Shown: in pieces, positions 52,937-62,330 of the stretch | How positions within the stretch are numbered: the first letter of the stretch is position 1 | Layout: the number at the start of each line of letters is the position of its first letter | NCBI RefSeq assembly: GCF_028291725.1 | Contig: NZ_JAQGNT010000025.1 | Location: forward strand, 1-64,000 | Direction: 5' to 3' | Length of the DNA: 64,000 nt | Source of the DNA: Hydrocarboniphaga sp. | Lineage (GTDB): Bacteria; Pseudomonadota; Gammaproteobacteria; Nevskiales; Nevskiaceae | Position numbers and translations under genes: made by a program | The notes under the pieces: model-generated | Database searches by the model: none | What the model was told of the DNA's origin: nothing | What the model saw: the letters and a program-made list of their open reading frames with translations, nothing else

Positions 52937-55900
52937 TCAAGCTTCCGCAAGGCGGCTGCCGGAGCTGGCGCCGAAGCTGTCGGGCTTGCCGCACATCAGC
53001 ACCACCTGCGAATCGCCGGCGCCGGTCGACAGCTCGCGCAACAGCGCGTCGACACCCTCGTTCTGCGGAATCAGGCCGATGCCCTTGCGCTGGTACTCGT
53101 TCTTCAGCGACTCCGAGACCATGCCGGTGTCGGCCCACGGCCCCCAGTTCACCGACAGCACGCGGCCGGCGATGCGCGTCTGCCAGCTGTGCGCGAGCTT
53201 GTCGAGCACATCGTTGGCGGAGGCGTAGTCGACCTGGCCGCGGTTGCCGAAAGCGCTGGCGACGCTGGAGAAGAACACCACGAACTTGACGTCGTCGCGA
53301 ATCAGCTTGTCGAGGATCAGCGCGCCATGCACCTTGGTGTCGAACACGCGGCCGAAGCTCTCGTCGGTCTTGTCGCGCACCAGCTTGTCCTCGACCACGC
53401 CGGCGCCGTGTATCACGCCGTCGATACGGCCGCGCCGCGCGTAGGCGTCTTTGATGAATTGCGCGAAGCCCTCGCTGTCGCGCACGTCGAGCTGGGTGTA
53501 GTTGAAGCTGCTGCCAGCCGCGCGCAGCTGCGCGAAAGTGTCGCGGACTTCGCGCTCGGCGAGGATGCGCCGCGCCAGGCGCTCGATCTCGGCCGGCTTG
53601 CGCGTAGGCTCGGCCTGCAGCAGCAACTGGCGCAGCCGCCGTGGATCATCGATGCCGCGCGTCACCGCGCTCTCGTCGCCTTCGGGCAGCGCCGAGCGGC
53701 CGAGCATTTCGATGTGGCAGCGATAGCGCCGCGCCAGTGCGGTGGCGATCAGCGCGGTGATGCCGCGCGCGCCGCCGGTCAGCAGCACGACGCTGTCGGC
53801 GGTCAGCGCCAGGCCGGCTAGCGAGCTGTGCTGCAATTCCACCGGCACCACTTCACGCGCATAGCGCAGGCCGGCCTGGTAGGCGACTTCGGGCACCGGA
53901 TTGGTGGCGACCAGCTCCTGCTCGATGCAGCGCGCCAGCAGTTCCTGCGACTCGTTCAGATCGAGATCGACCCAGTGCGCGCGCAGCTCCGGGAATTCCT
54001 TGATGACCGACTTGACCATGCCGGCGAAGCCGCCGCCGCGGCCGGCTTGTGAGCCTGTGCCGGTGCCGCCGGCGACGCCGAAATCACCGCCGAGGCTGCT
54101 GGCGACCAGCAGATGACGCGCGCGTTTCAGCAGGGCTTCGCGCACCATCGCGAAGAAATGCTTGACGTCGATCACCAGGCTGTCGGGGTTCAGGCTCCAC
54201 AGATGGATCAGGCCGTCAACTTGGTCGAGGCCTGCGACGACGGTGCTGCCGGAGAACTCGACGATACGCGGCAGCGCACCGCGCGCCTGCAGCGCCGCGG
54301 CCACCAGCGGCGCCAGGCCGAGCTTGTCGTCGGTGATCAGGAACTGCTTGCCGGCGAGATCGATATCGCCCGGCATCGCCGCGCGAATCTGCTGGCGGCG
54401 CAGCACGTAGCGCTCCAGCGGAATCCGGTCTTCGACGACGGCTGCGCTCGCCGTGGCCGGTGCGGCTGCCGCGTGTTCGCGCTGCAGTGTGCCGTCCCAC
54501 AGGTTCGCGCCATCAGTCGACAGCGGATTTTGGTGTCCGGCAAGGCGCGACGACGAGCCATAGCCGTCGCTATGGCGAGAAGGAGTAACGCCGCCGGGCG
54601 ACAAAAGACGCGTCGAATGATGGTGCGAATCTGTGGGACGGCACACCAGCCAGCTGATCATCTCGCGCAATGTCTTCAGGCCGGACAGGCGCTCCAGCAT
54701 CGCGTCCTTGTCGCTGCCGCCATCGATGCCCAGGCGCGAGGCCAGCTGGCCGACGACTTCGAGACGCTTGATCGAATCGATCGACAGATCGGCTTCGAGA
54801 TCGAGATCCAGATCCAGCGCTTCCGGCGGATAGCCGGTGCTTTGGCTGACGATGTCGAGCAGCACTTCGGCGACATTCAGCGCCGGTGCCGCGGTTGGTG
54901 CTGCCACGGCAGCCAATACCGGCACCGGCTGCGACGGCAGCTTGTCGGCGAGCCAGCTGAGCATCGCGCGCAGGGTTTTCTGCGCTGCGAGCTGTTCGAG
55001 CAGCACGTCGGCGCCGGCACCGATGGCGTTGCGGATCGCCAACTGCTGCGACAGCTCGCCGATGATTTCCAGACGCTTGATCGAGTCGATCGACAGATCG
55101 GCTTCCAGGTCCAGATCGAGGTCGAGCATGTCGGCCGGATAGCCGGTGCGCTCGCTGACGATCTGCAGCAGCGCGCTGCGTGCGTCGGGTCCGGCCGGCG
55201 TCGGTGCTTCCAAGGAACCACTCCCTCCCCCGCTTGCGGGGGAGGGCTGGGGTGGGGGCGGAAGGCGCGGCGCTGTCGTCGCGCCCCCATCCCAACCTTC
55301 CCCCGCAAGCGGGGGAAGGAGCTGGCCGGTTCCGGGACTCATGCCGGCTGCTATGAAGCTGCGGCGGTCTCTCCCGGAGGGAGAGGGAAGCACAGCGGGG
55401 CGTCGCCGATCTTCACTGTATGTAGCGGCGTATGTAGCGGCCGGCGCGCCGAAGTAGCCGAGCAGCACATCGCGCTGCGCGTTGACCATCTCGCGCATGT
55501 TCGACAGGTAGCCGACGATGGCCTGTTCGCCGGCCGACAGCGATGCCGCCGGCAACGCGGCGATCGGTTTCGCAGCGACCGTCAGATCGACCACGGGCTC
55601 GAGTACCACTGCGGCGCCATGCGTCGGCGCCTTGCCGCGCAGCGGCCAGGCGCGGCCGCCGTTGACCCACCAGGTGGTTGCCGACAGCATGCGCGGCGCG
55701 GCCAGGTCCAGCGTCTCGCTGCGGTTCGCGAACAGCGCAGCGATATCCAGGTTCGGCATCAGCACGGCCAGCTGCGCCAGGGTTTCGAGCAGGCCGGCGA
55801 GGCCGCGTTCTTCCGGATCGATCGCCAGCGCGGTATGCGGCAGATCCTTGAGAATGCGCGCGGCCAGGCTGGTCAGCACCTTGCGCGGACCGATCTCGAC

Positions 55901-58900
55901 GAACACGCGCGCGCCGTCGGCGTACATGCGCTCGATCTCGGCGACGAAGCGCACCGGGCTGACGATGTGGCGCGCCAGACTGCTGCGTAGCGTGTCCGCG
56001 TCCTCGACATGCGGCGCAGCGCTGATGTTGGAATACACCGGCCAGCGCAGCGCGCCGATGGACTGATCAGCCAGCACCTGCGCATAACGCTGCTCGGCGG
56101 CGGCCATCAGCGGTGAATGGAACGCGCAGTCGGTGTCGATCAGCTTGTAGCCGACCGCATGCTGCTTGAGCAGCGCGCAGGCCGCGTGCACGTCCTGGGT
56201 CGGCCCCGAGATCACGGTCTGCACCGGGCTGTTCTGGTTGGCCATGACCACGCTCGGGAAGCCGGCCAGCAGCGGGCCGAGCGCTTCGACGTCGAGCCGC
56301 ACCGCGGCCATCGCGCCGCTGTCTTCGCCGACCGAAGCCAGAATCGCCTCGGCACGCGCGCGCGACAGCGCGATCAGCGTCGTCGCGTCGAAAGCGCCGG
56401 CGGTGGCCAGCGCGGCGAGTTCGCCATAGCTGTGGCCCGCAGCCATGTCCGGCTGCAGGCCGACACCGCGCAGCCATTCGAACGCGGCGAGTTCGACCAG
56501 GCCGAGCGCGGGCTGGGTGTTGCGGGTGTCGGTCAGGCGCTGCTGCTGGCGCGTGCGCGTGGTCTCGTCGTAGGCCGTCGGCGGGTACATCACGGGCAGG
56601 TATTCGCTGCCGCTGGCGAGCAGCGACTGCAGCGCCGGGAAGTAGACGAACAGCTCGCGCAGCATGCCGGTGTACTGGCTGCCCTGGCCGGAGAACAGAT
56701 AGGCGAGCTTGCCGCTTGCCGCATCGGCCGCGCGATAGCTGATGCCGGCGCCGCTACGGTGCTCCAGCGCGGCGGCGATGCGCTGTGACAGGCTCGCGCG
56801 GTCGGTGGCGACGAAGGCGAATTGTACCGGCCCGCTGCCGGCGTTCCAGGCCGCTGCGGCGAGATCGCGCAGCGCGACCGGCGCGTCGGATTTCGATGCG
56901 AAGCTCGCGAGCTTGCGCAGCGTTGTCTCGGCTTCGGCCGCGTTGCTGCCGCGCACCGCGAACAGCTCGGCCGGCCACTGGAGCGCGCCGAGCGCATTGT
57001 GATGCGCCGGATAGGCCGACATCACCGCGTGAAAGTTGGTACCGCCGAAACCAAAAGCGCTGACCGCGGCGCGTGCCTTGCTGCCATTCGCAAGCCAGGG
57101 CGTCGGCGCGCGGTTGAGTTGGAACGGGCTGGTGTCGCTGCGATACCAGGCGTTCGGCGCGGTGATCGCGCCGGTCGGTGGCAGCACGCGGTGATGCAGG
57201 GCTTTCGCGGCCTTGATCAGGCCGGCGACGCCGGCCGCGCACTTGGTGTGGCCGATCTGGCTCTTGACCGAGCCCAGGCCGGCCTGGCCCGGCACGCCGC
57301 CGTAAGTGTTGAACACTTCAGTCAGCGTCTTCAGTTCGGTGCGGTCGCCAACGACGGTGCCGGTGCCATGCGCTTCGATCAGGCCGATCTCGGCCGGCAG
57401 CACGCCCGCCTGCCAATAGGTGCGATCGAGCGCGCGCTTCTGGCCTTCCTTGCGCGGTGCGGTCAGGCCCAGGGCCTTGCCGTCGCTGGAGCCGGCGACG
57501 CCGTCGATCAGCGCGTAGATGCGGTCGCCGTCACGCTCGGCGTCGGACAGGCGCTTGAGCACGACGATGCCGACGCCTTCACCGAGCGCGATGCCGTCGG
57601 CGTTGTTGTCGAAAGAGCGGCAGCGGCCGCTCGGCGACAGCGCGCCGACCGAAGAGAACATCAGAAAATCGCTGATGCCGTTATGGAAGTCGGCGCCGCC
57701 GGCGAGCACCATTTCGCTGCTGCCGGCGCGCAGTTCCTTGACCGCGAGTTCGACCGCGGTCAGCGAGCTGGCGCAGGCCGAGTCCACCGAATAATTGACG
57801 CCGCCGAGGCCGAGGCGGTTGGCGATGCGGCCCGAGATCACGTTGACCAGGATGCCGGGGAAGGAATCCTCGGTCAGGCTCGGCAGCGCTGCCGCGAGTG
57901 CCGGCGGCAGCTCGCCGCAGTACTGCGGATACATGTTGCGGAAGTTGTACTGGTTGGCGAGGTCCATGCCGGATTCGGCGCCGAAGATCACCGAAGTGCG
58001 TTCGCGATCGAACCACTTTCCTTGATAGCCGGCGTCCTTGAGCGCCTGGCTGGCGACTTCCAGCGACAGCAGCTGCACCGGCTCGATCGCGGCCAGCGAA
58101 GCCGGCGGAATGCCGTACTTGAGCGGGTCGAAAGGCGTGTCGGCGATGAAGCCGCCCCATTTGCTGACCGACTTGTCCGCCGCCATGCCGCCGGCCTGGT
58201 AGTAGCGCGCGGCGCTCCAGCGCTCCGCCGGCACTTCGCCGACCAGATCGCGGCCTTCGACGATATTGGCCCAGTAGGATTCCAGATCCGCCGAGCCCGC
58301 ATACAGGCAGGCCATGCCGATCACCGCGATCGGTTCGGCCTTGGCCGGCAGCCGCAGCGGCGGCAGATCGAGCCGCGCAAGATAGTCGTCGGCGCCGCGC
58401 GTGACCTGCTCATGCAATGCGGCGATCGTGGTCACCTCGCGCTTCATCGCGATGACCTGGCCGATCATGTACATGCCTTCGGCACGCTGGCGGTCGGCAT
58501 CGACCGCAGCAAGCTGGCCGTCGACGTAGTCGACGCCCTTGGTGGCGATGCGCAGGCGGCCGACGGTCAGCGTTTCCAGCTGTTTCCAGGCTTCTTTCTG
58601 ATCGACGCCTTCACGCTGCAGGCGCTGTTTCTCGCGCGCGAACAGATCGACGAAGCCCGAGGGCAGGCAGCGGATTGCATGGCCGGGCGCGGTTTCGACC
58701 AGCACCGTCGCGTCGCCGGACAGCGCCCGTTGCTGGAAGCCTTCGAGCACCGTGCCGCAGGTCACCGCTTCGCGCGTGCCGATGTAGGCGGTGCCCATCA
58801 GCACACCGATCTTGGCGCCGCGCGCGGCCAGCGGCGCGGCCAGCGCCGCGACCATCGCGCTGGAGCGTTCGTCGTGAATGCCGCCGGCGAACAGGATGTG

Positions 58901-60370
58901 CAGCTCTTCCGGATGCTCGACCTGCGCCAGTCGCGCCAGTGCCTGCTCCCACAGCACGAAGCTGTAGCGCGGGCCGACGTGGCCACCGCATTCACGGCCT
59001 TCGAACACGAAATGCGTGGCGCCGTCCTTCAGGAAAATATCCAGCAGGCCGGGCGAGGGCACGTGCAGATACGTCGGAATGCCCATCTCGATGAAGGGCC
59101 GCGCCTGCGACGGCCGGCCGCCGGCGAGCAGCAGCACCGAGGGTTTGAATTCCTTGATCAGTTCGAGTTGCGGATCGAGAATTTCCGGCGCCGCGAAGCC
59201 GAGTACGCCGACGCCCCAGGGGCGATCACCGACCTGTTCGCGTGTCGCTTCCAGCAGCTTGCGCGATGCGCCGGCCTGCATCAGCGACAACGCCAGGAAG
59301 GGCAGGCCGCCGGCATCGGCGACCGCGGCCGAAAACGCAGCAGTGTCGCTGACCCGCGTCATCGGCCCTTGCGCGACCGGATAGCGCAGGCCATGCGCGC
59401 GCGCCCAGGCGCCGTGTTCGGCCAGCGGACGCAGCTTGCGCGCCTGATGCAGCTGGCCATCGACGCGCAGCCGCAGCGTCTGGATCAGCGCTTCGATATT
59501 CGAGCAGTCGGCCATCACCAGCCGCGCCAGCGCGGCGTCCTGGCCGATCGCCAGCAGTGGCGAGGGATTACTGTTTCCTGGCGTCAGTCTCAGGTTCAGG
59601 TCCGCAATATCGAGGCCTTCGAGCGCGGCGATCTCGCCCTGGCTGCGCGCATAGACGTTGTAGCCGGCGACGTTGCGCACTTCGCTGCCGTCCATCGCCA
59701 GGATCTGGTTTTTCAGCTCGGCGGGCAGCGTGCTTTCCGGAAACGCCGCGAGCACAGCGTCGAGCACGATGCCGAAAGCGCCGCCAGCGAAGGCGCCGGC
59801 CGCGGTATGCAGGCCGATGCCGCCCTGGCTCCATACCGGTACACGCGCTGCGGTCTGCGCGACCAGGCGCTGCAGCAGCACGAAGCTGCTTTCCTCACCG
59901 ACCTGTCCGCCGCTTTCCTGTCCTTTGGCGATCAGGCCGGCCGCGCCGGCGGCTAATGCCAGCTCGCCTTCAGCGACGCTGCGCACCTGCGCAATGAACG
60001 GCAGCCGGCGCCAGGACAGCGGTAGATTGTCGGCTGTGCCGGCGACGATCAGGTATTGCACCGAAGCCGGCAGCGCCAGCTCGCCGAGCTTCACGCCGTC
60101 GGGAATCCGCAGGCCAAGACCCGCGGCGGGCTCGGCAGCGATGCGCGACAGCAGCGTGGGCCAGGTCTGGGCGTCACGGCCGATATCGACCGCGACCGCG
60201 ACCTGTTGACGCGACAGGCTTCGCGCAAGCGCCAGATCGGGCCGCTCGAACGGCGTGATCGCCAGAATGCGGAAGCGCTCCGGTTGCGTGCTGAACAACA
60301 AGCCCGCTGTGGCGCCGTGCATTGCACCGGCTGAATCCTTCAGCTCCCCTTTCAACTCCCATCTACCCAT
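52937..60370 (-). CDS. Giant PUFA-synthase-like synthase 1: NPD-NPD-KS-AT-ACP-ACP-KR
   Basis: This is a 2477-residue protein. Residues 30-320 and 330-620 are two nitronate-monooxygenase/PfaD-type flavin reductase domains in tandem (GQESGGQVGEESSFVLLQRL; YPVAQGPMTRVSDTAAFSAA and FEGRECGGHVGPRYSFVLWE). KS (680-1120) has YSVDSACASSLTAVELAVKE with the active Cys near 866, EAHGTGTVVGD and GSVKSQIGHTKCAAG. AT (1215-1550) has AAGHSYGELAALATAGAF with Ser near 1313 and CAFHSPLM. Two ACPs (around 1762 and 1862) share DLSIDSIKRLE, the PfaA-type carrier motif. The KR (about 2000-2465) has LLTGGARGI, FFSSVASAFGN and DYASAN. Two intergenic repeat elements lie in frame in the ACP flanks. ATG 60370. Confidence 0.92.
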   Translation of the reverse strand: MGRWELKGELKDSAGAMHGATAGLLFSTQPERFRILAITPFERPDLALARSLSRQQVAVAVDIGRDAQTWPTLLSRIAAEPAAGLGLRIPDGVKLGELALPASVQYLIVAGTADNLPLSWRRLPFIAQVRSVAEGELALAAGAAGLIAKGQESGGQVGEESSFVLLQRLVAQTAARVPVWSQGGIGLHTAAGAFAGGAFGIVLDAVLAAFPESTLPAELKNQILAMDGSEVRNVAGYNVYARSQGEIAALEGLDIADLNLRLTPGNSNPSPLLAIGQDAALARLVMADCSNIEALIQTLRLRVDGQLHQARKLRPLAEHGAWARAHGLRYPVAQGPMTRVSDTAAFSAAVADAGGLPFLALSLMQAGASRKLLEATREQVGDRPWGVGVLGFAAPEILDPQLELIKEFKPSVLLLAGGRPSQARPFIEMGIPTYLHVPSPGLLDIFLKDGATHFVFEGRECGGHVGPRYSFVLWEQALARLAQVEHPEELHILFAGGIHDERSSAMVAALAAPLAARGAKIGVLMGTAYIGTREAVTCGTVLEGFQQRALSGDATVLVETAPGHAIRCLPSGFVDLFAREKQRLQREGVDQKEAWKQLETLTVGRLRIATKGVDYVDGQLAAVDADRQRAEGMYMIGQVIAMKREVTTIAALHEQVTRGADDYLARLDLPPLRLPAKAEPIAVIGMACLYAGSADLESYWANIVEGRDLVGEVPAERWSAARYYQAGGMAADKSVSKWGGFIADTPFDPLKYGIPPASLAAIEPVQLLSLEVASQALKDAGYQGKWFDRERTSVIFGAESGMDLANQYNFRNMYPQYCGELPPALAAALPSLTEDSFPGILVNVISGRIANRLGLGGVNYSVDSACASSLTAVELAVKELRAGSSEMVLAGGADFHNGISDFLMFSSVGALSPSGRCRSFDNNADGIALGEGVGIVVLKRLSDAERDGDRIYALIDGVAGSSDGKALGLTAPRKEGQKRALDRTYWQAGVLPAEIGLIEAHGTGTVVGDRTELKTLTEVFNTYGGVPGQAGLGSVKSQIGHTKCAAGVAGLIKAAKALHHRVLPPTGAITAPNAWYRSDTSPFQLNRAPTPWLANGSKARAAVSAFGFGGTNFHAVMSAYPAHHNALGALQWPAELFAVRGSNAAEAETTLRKLASFASKSDAPVALRDLAAAAWNAGSGPVQFAFVATDRASLSQRIAAALEHRSGAGISYRAADAASGKLAYLFSGQGSQYTGMLRELFVYFPALQSLLASGSEYLPVMYPPTAYDETTRTRQQQRLTDTRNTQPALGLVELAAFEWLRGVGLQPDMAAGHSYGELAALATAGAFDATTLIALSRARAEAILASVGEDSGAMAAVRLDVEALGPLLAGFPSVVMANQNSPVQTVISGPTQDVHAACALLKQHAVGYKLIDTDCAFHSPLMAAAEQRYAQVLADQSIGALRWPVYSNISAAPHVEDADTLRSSLARHIVSPVRFVAEIERMYADGARVFVEIGPRKVLTSLAARILKDLPHTALAIDPEERGLAGLLETLAQLAVLMPNLDIAALFANRSETLDLAAPRMLSATTWWVNGGRAWPLRGKAPTHGAAVVLEPVVDLTVAAKPIAALPAASLSAGEQAIVGYLSNMREMVNAQRDVLLGYFGAPAATYAATYSEDRRRPAVLPSPSGRDRRSFIAAGMSPGTGQLLPPLAGEGWDGGATTAPRLPPPPQPSPASGGGSGSLEAPTPAGPDARSALLQIVSERTGYPADMLDLDLDLEADLSIDSIKRLEIIGELSQQLAIRNAIGAGADVLLEQLAAQKTLRAMLSWLADKLPSQPVPVLAAVAAPTAAPALNVAEVLLDIVSQSTGYPPEALDLDLDLEADLSIDSIKRLEVVGQLASRLGIDGGSDKDAMLERLSGLKTLREMISWLVCRPTDSHHHSTRLLSPGGVTPSRHSDGYGSSSRLAGHQNPLSTDGANLWDGTLQREHAAAAPATASAAVVEDRIPLERYVLRRQQIRAAMPGDIDLAGKQFLITDDKLGLAPLVAAALQARGALPRIVEFSGSTVVAGLDQVDGLIHLWSLNPDSLVIDVKHFFAMVREALLKRARHLLVASSLGGDFGVAGGTGTGSQAGRGGGFAGMVKSVIKEFPELRAHWVDLDLNESQELLARCIEQELVATNPVPEVAYQAGLRYAREVVPVELQHSSLAGLALTADSVVLLTGGARGITALIATALARRYRCHIEMLGRSALPEGDESAVTRGIDDPRRLRQLLLQAEPTRKPAEIERLARRILAEREVRDTFAQLRAAGSSFNYTQLDVRDSEGFAQFIKDAYARRGRIDGVIHGAGVVEDKLVRDKTDESFGRVFDTKVHGALILDKLIRDDVKFVVFFSSVASAFGNRGQVDYASANDVLDKLAHSWQTRIAGRVLSVNWGPWADTGMVSESLKNEYQRKGIGLIPQNEGVDALLRELSTGAGDSQVVLMCGKPDSFGASSGSRLAEA
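54491..54642. repeat. MITE-like element copy 2, in frame inside synthase 1
   Basis: Outer arms 54491-54515 and 54618-54642 are 25-bp inverted repeats with two mismatches (ending GTGGGACGGC). The interior carries the same ACGACGAGCCATAGC-type core as 8625-8782. It encodes about 50 residues between ACP 2 and the KR region (about 1910-1960). Confidence 0.75.
55214..55345. repeat. Family D repeat, in frame inside synthase 1
   Basis: CCCCCGCTTGCGGGGG (55227 on) and CCCCCGCAAGCGGGGG at the far side, with the family D interior, match 48031-48195 including GAAGGAGCTGGCCGGTTCCG at the end. It encodes about 44 residues between AT and ACP 1 (about 1676-1719), rich in Pro, Gly and Ser. Confidence 0.85.
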
Positions 60371-60429
60371 GTCACACCCGCCCCTGTTGTTGACCTACGC
60401 ACCCACCACGCGCCGCGCCCTGCCCTCAA

Positions 60430-61455
60430 CTAATCCTGTGTCCAACGAAAGAAGTAAGCGCCGATTGCGAGAAACACCGCGGTCATCGCCGCCATTGCCA
60501 GCAGTGGCTGCCGAATGTCGGCGAGCCCGGCGCCGTCGAGCATCACGGCGCGCGCCGCTTCGAGCATGTGCGTCAGCGGGAACAGGTTGGCGGCGGCCTG
60601 CACCAGCGGCGGTGCGCCATCCAGTGAAAAGAACACGCCGGAAAGAATCACCATCGGCCAGGACAACAGATTCAACAGCCCGCCGGACAGTTCCTCGGAC
60701 GAGATGCGTGCCGCGACCAGCAGGCTCATCGTGATCATCGACATCGAGCCGAGTACCGTCACCAGCAGCAGATCCAGATAGTGGCCCTCCATCCGCAGAT
60801 GCAGGAACAGGCTGCAGGCCAGATAGATCAGCGCGGCGATGAAGACCACCAGCAACAGGCAGGCGATCAGCTGCGCGCCGATGAATTCGACGGCTGTCAG
60901 CGGCGTGCCGTTCAGGCGCTTCAGATAGCCGCTCTTGCGATAGCGCACGATCACGTGGCCGATCGCGAACAAACTCGAAAACATGATGTTGACGCCAAGC
61001 AGTCCGGGCACCAGCCAGTCCGCATAGCGCGTCTGCGCGCCGCCGACGGCCTGCACTTGTGCGTCGGCATCTTCGGCCCTCAGCAGCCGCTGCAGCAGCA
61101 ATCCCTTGCCGGACTCGGAGTTGACCCAGTAACGCAACGGCGACTGTCGCGGATCGATCAGCAGATCCAGACGGTGGCGCTCGACTTTGGTGATCGCCGA
61201 TTGCGGGTTGGATTCGTAATGGAACTGCGTCGCTTCGGCGGCGAAAAATGGGTGTGTCGCCGGTGTCAACGGCCGATCGCCGAGAACGCCGACGTTGAAA
61301 ACCGGTCTCGATGATCCGCCTGACAGCACCACGGCCATGCCGATCACCAGCAGCGGCGCGAACAGCAGATTCCAGGCCAACGCGGAGCGGTCGCGCAGCA
61401 CTTCAAGCAGGCGGGCCCGAACCATCGCGGTTAATCGAGCAGGCAATCGATTCAT
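60430..61455 (-). CDS. ABC-2 type transporter permease
   Basis: This 341-residue protein has an N-terminal span (LLFAPLLVIGMAVVLSGGSS), a periplasmic segment, and five C-terminal spans with the ABC-2 signature region (NGTPLTAVEFIGAQLIACLL and PMVILSGVFFSLDGAPPLV). It overlaps the ATPase stop (ATGA). It lies 59 bases before synthase 1 in the same direction, so it is probably in the same transcript. Confidence 0.92.
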   Translation of the reverse strand: MNRLPARLTAMVRARLLEVLRDRSALAWNLLFAPLLVIGMAVVLSGGSSRPVFNVGVLGDRPLTPATHPFFAAEATQFHYESNPQSAITKVERHRLDLLIDPRQSPLRYWVNSESGKGLLLQRLLRAEDADAQVQAVGGAQTRYADWLVPGLLGVNIMFSSLFAIGHVIVRYRKSGYLKRLNGTPLTAVEFIGAQLIACLLLVVFIAALIYLACSLFLHLRMEGHYLDLLLVTVLGSMSMITMSLLVAARISSEELSGGLLNLLSWPMVILSGVFFSLDGAPPLVQAAANLFPLTHMLEAARAVMLDGAGLADIRQPLLAMAAMTAVFLAIGAYFFRWTQD

Positions 61456-62330
61456 GCGCGCAGTTCAGTGCCGGTGAGCTTCAGGAAGAGATCTTCTAAC
61501 GTGCGCGGCCGAATTTTTAACTGTGCAAGCGACAGACCAGCCGAAATCAGCTGCTGAACGGTTTTATTGACATCAACACTATTGATTTCGATGCGGTCGA
61601 CTTTGCGTGTCAGCGCAAGGTCGAGCCGGTGCCCGTCGCAGGCAGCGGCGGGCAGTTCGAGCACGCTGTCGTTGAAATGATCGGCCAGCAGCTTTTGCGG
61701 CGAACCGCGCGCGAGGATGCGGCCATGATCCATGATCGCGATGTCGTCGCAGAGCAGATAGGCCTCCTCCATATAATGAGTCGTCAGCACCACGGTCCTG
61801 CCGCGCTCCTTTATCTGGAGGACCAGCTCCCAGAAATTGCGGCGCGCCTGCGGATCGAGCCCGGTGGTCGGCTCGTCGAGAAACACCAGATCGGGATCGT
61901 TAACCAGCGCCAGTGCGAGCAACATGCGCTGGCGCTGGCCGCCGGATAGTTTTCGATGGTCGCGGTCGAGAAACTCTTCGAGGTGGCAGGAGGCAATCAA
62001 TTCGTCGATCGATACGCCGCGCCGGTACAGCGAGCGAAACAGCTGCAGATTCTCGCGCACCGTCAGAAAATCCTGGAGCGCGGTGTTCTGGAACTGGATG
62101 CCGATACGTTCGCGATAGTGCGAGTCGAGCGGTTTACCCCGATAAAGAATATCGCCGGAAGTCGGCCGTATCAGCCCTTCGAGCATCTCGACGGTGGTGC
62201 TCTTGCCGGCGCCATTGGGGCCCAGCAAGCCCAGGCAAGTGCCCGGCTCTATATCGAAGCTGATTCCGTCTACCGCCTTGTTGGTCGGGTAGTGCTTGCG
62301 CAGCTCACGCACGGAAAGAATGGCGGCCAT
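61452..62330 (-). CDS. ABC transporter ATPase (ABC-2 type, drug/lipid exporter)
   Basis: A protein of about 292 residues from ATG 62330; longer upstream frames lack a plausible start. Walker A is LGLLGPNGAGKSTTVEMLEG, the signature is RKLSGGQRQRMLLALALVND, Walker B is LVFLDEPTTGLDPQARRNFW, and the H-loop is VVLTTHYMEEA. It groups with CcmA/NodI-like ATPases. It is the first gene of the minus-strand lipid cluster and partners the ABC-2 permease. Confidence 0.93.
   Translation of the reverse strand: MAAILSVRELRKHYPTNKAVDGISFDIEPGTCLGLLGPNGAGKSTTVEMLEGLIRPTSGDILYRGKPLDSHYRERIGIQFQNTALQDFLTVRENLQLFRSLYRRGVSIDELIASCHLEEFLDRDHRKLSGGQRQRMLLALALVNDPDLVFLDEPTTGLDPQARRNFWELVLQIKERGRTVVLTTHYMEEAYLLCDDIAIMDHGRILARGSPQKLLADHFNDSVLELPAAACDGHRLDLALTRKVDRIEINSVDVNKTVQQLISAGLSLAQLKIRPRTLEDLFLKLTGTELRA

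Noticed and set aside
56822-59956. 1044-codon plus-strand open frame opposite synthase 1
   Set aside because: It is a high-GC antisense shadow: no ribosome binding site, no known motif, and composition of a reversed coding strand. The minus-strand synthase domains are unambiguous.
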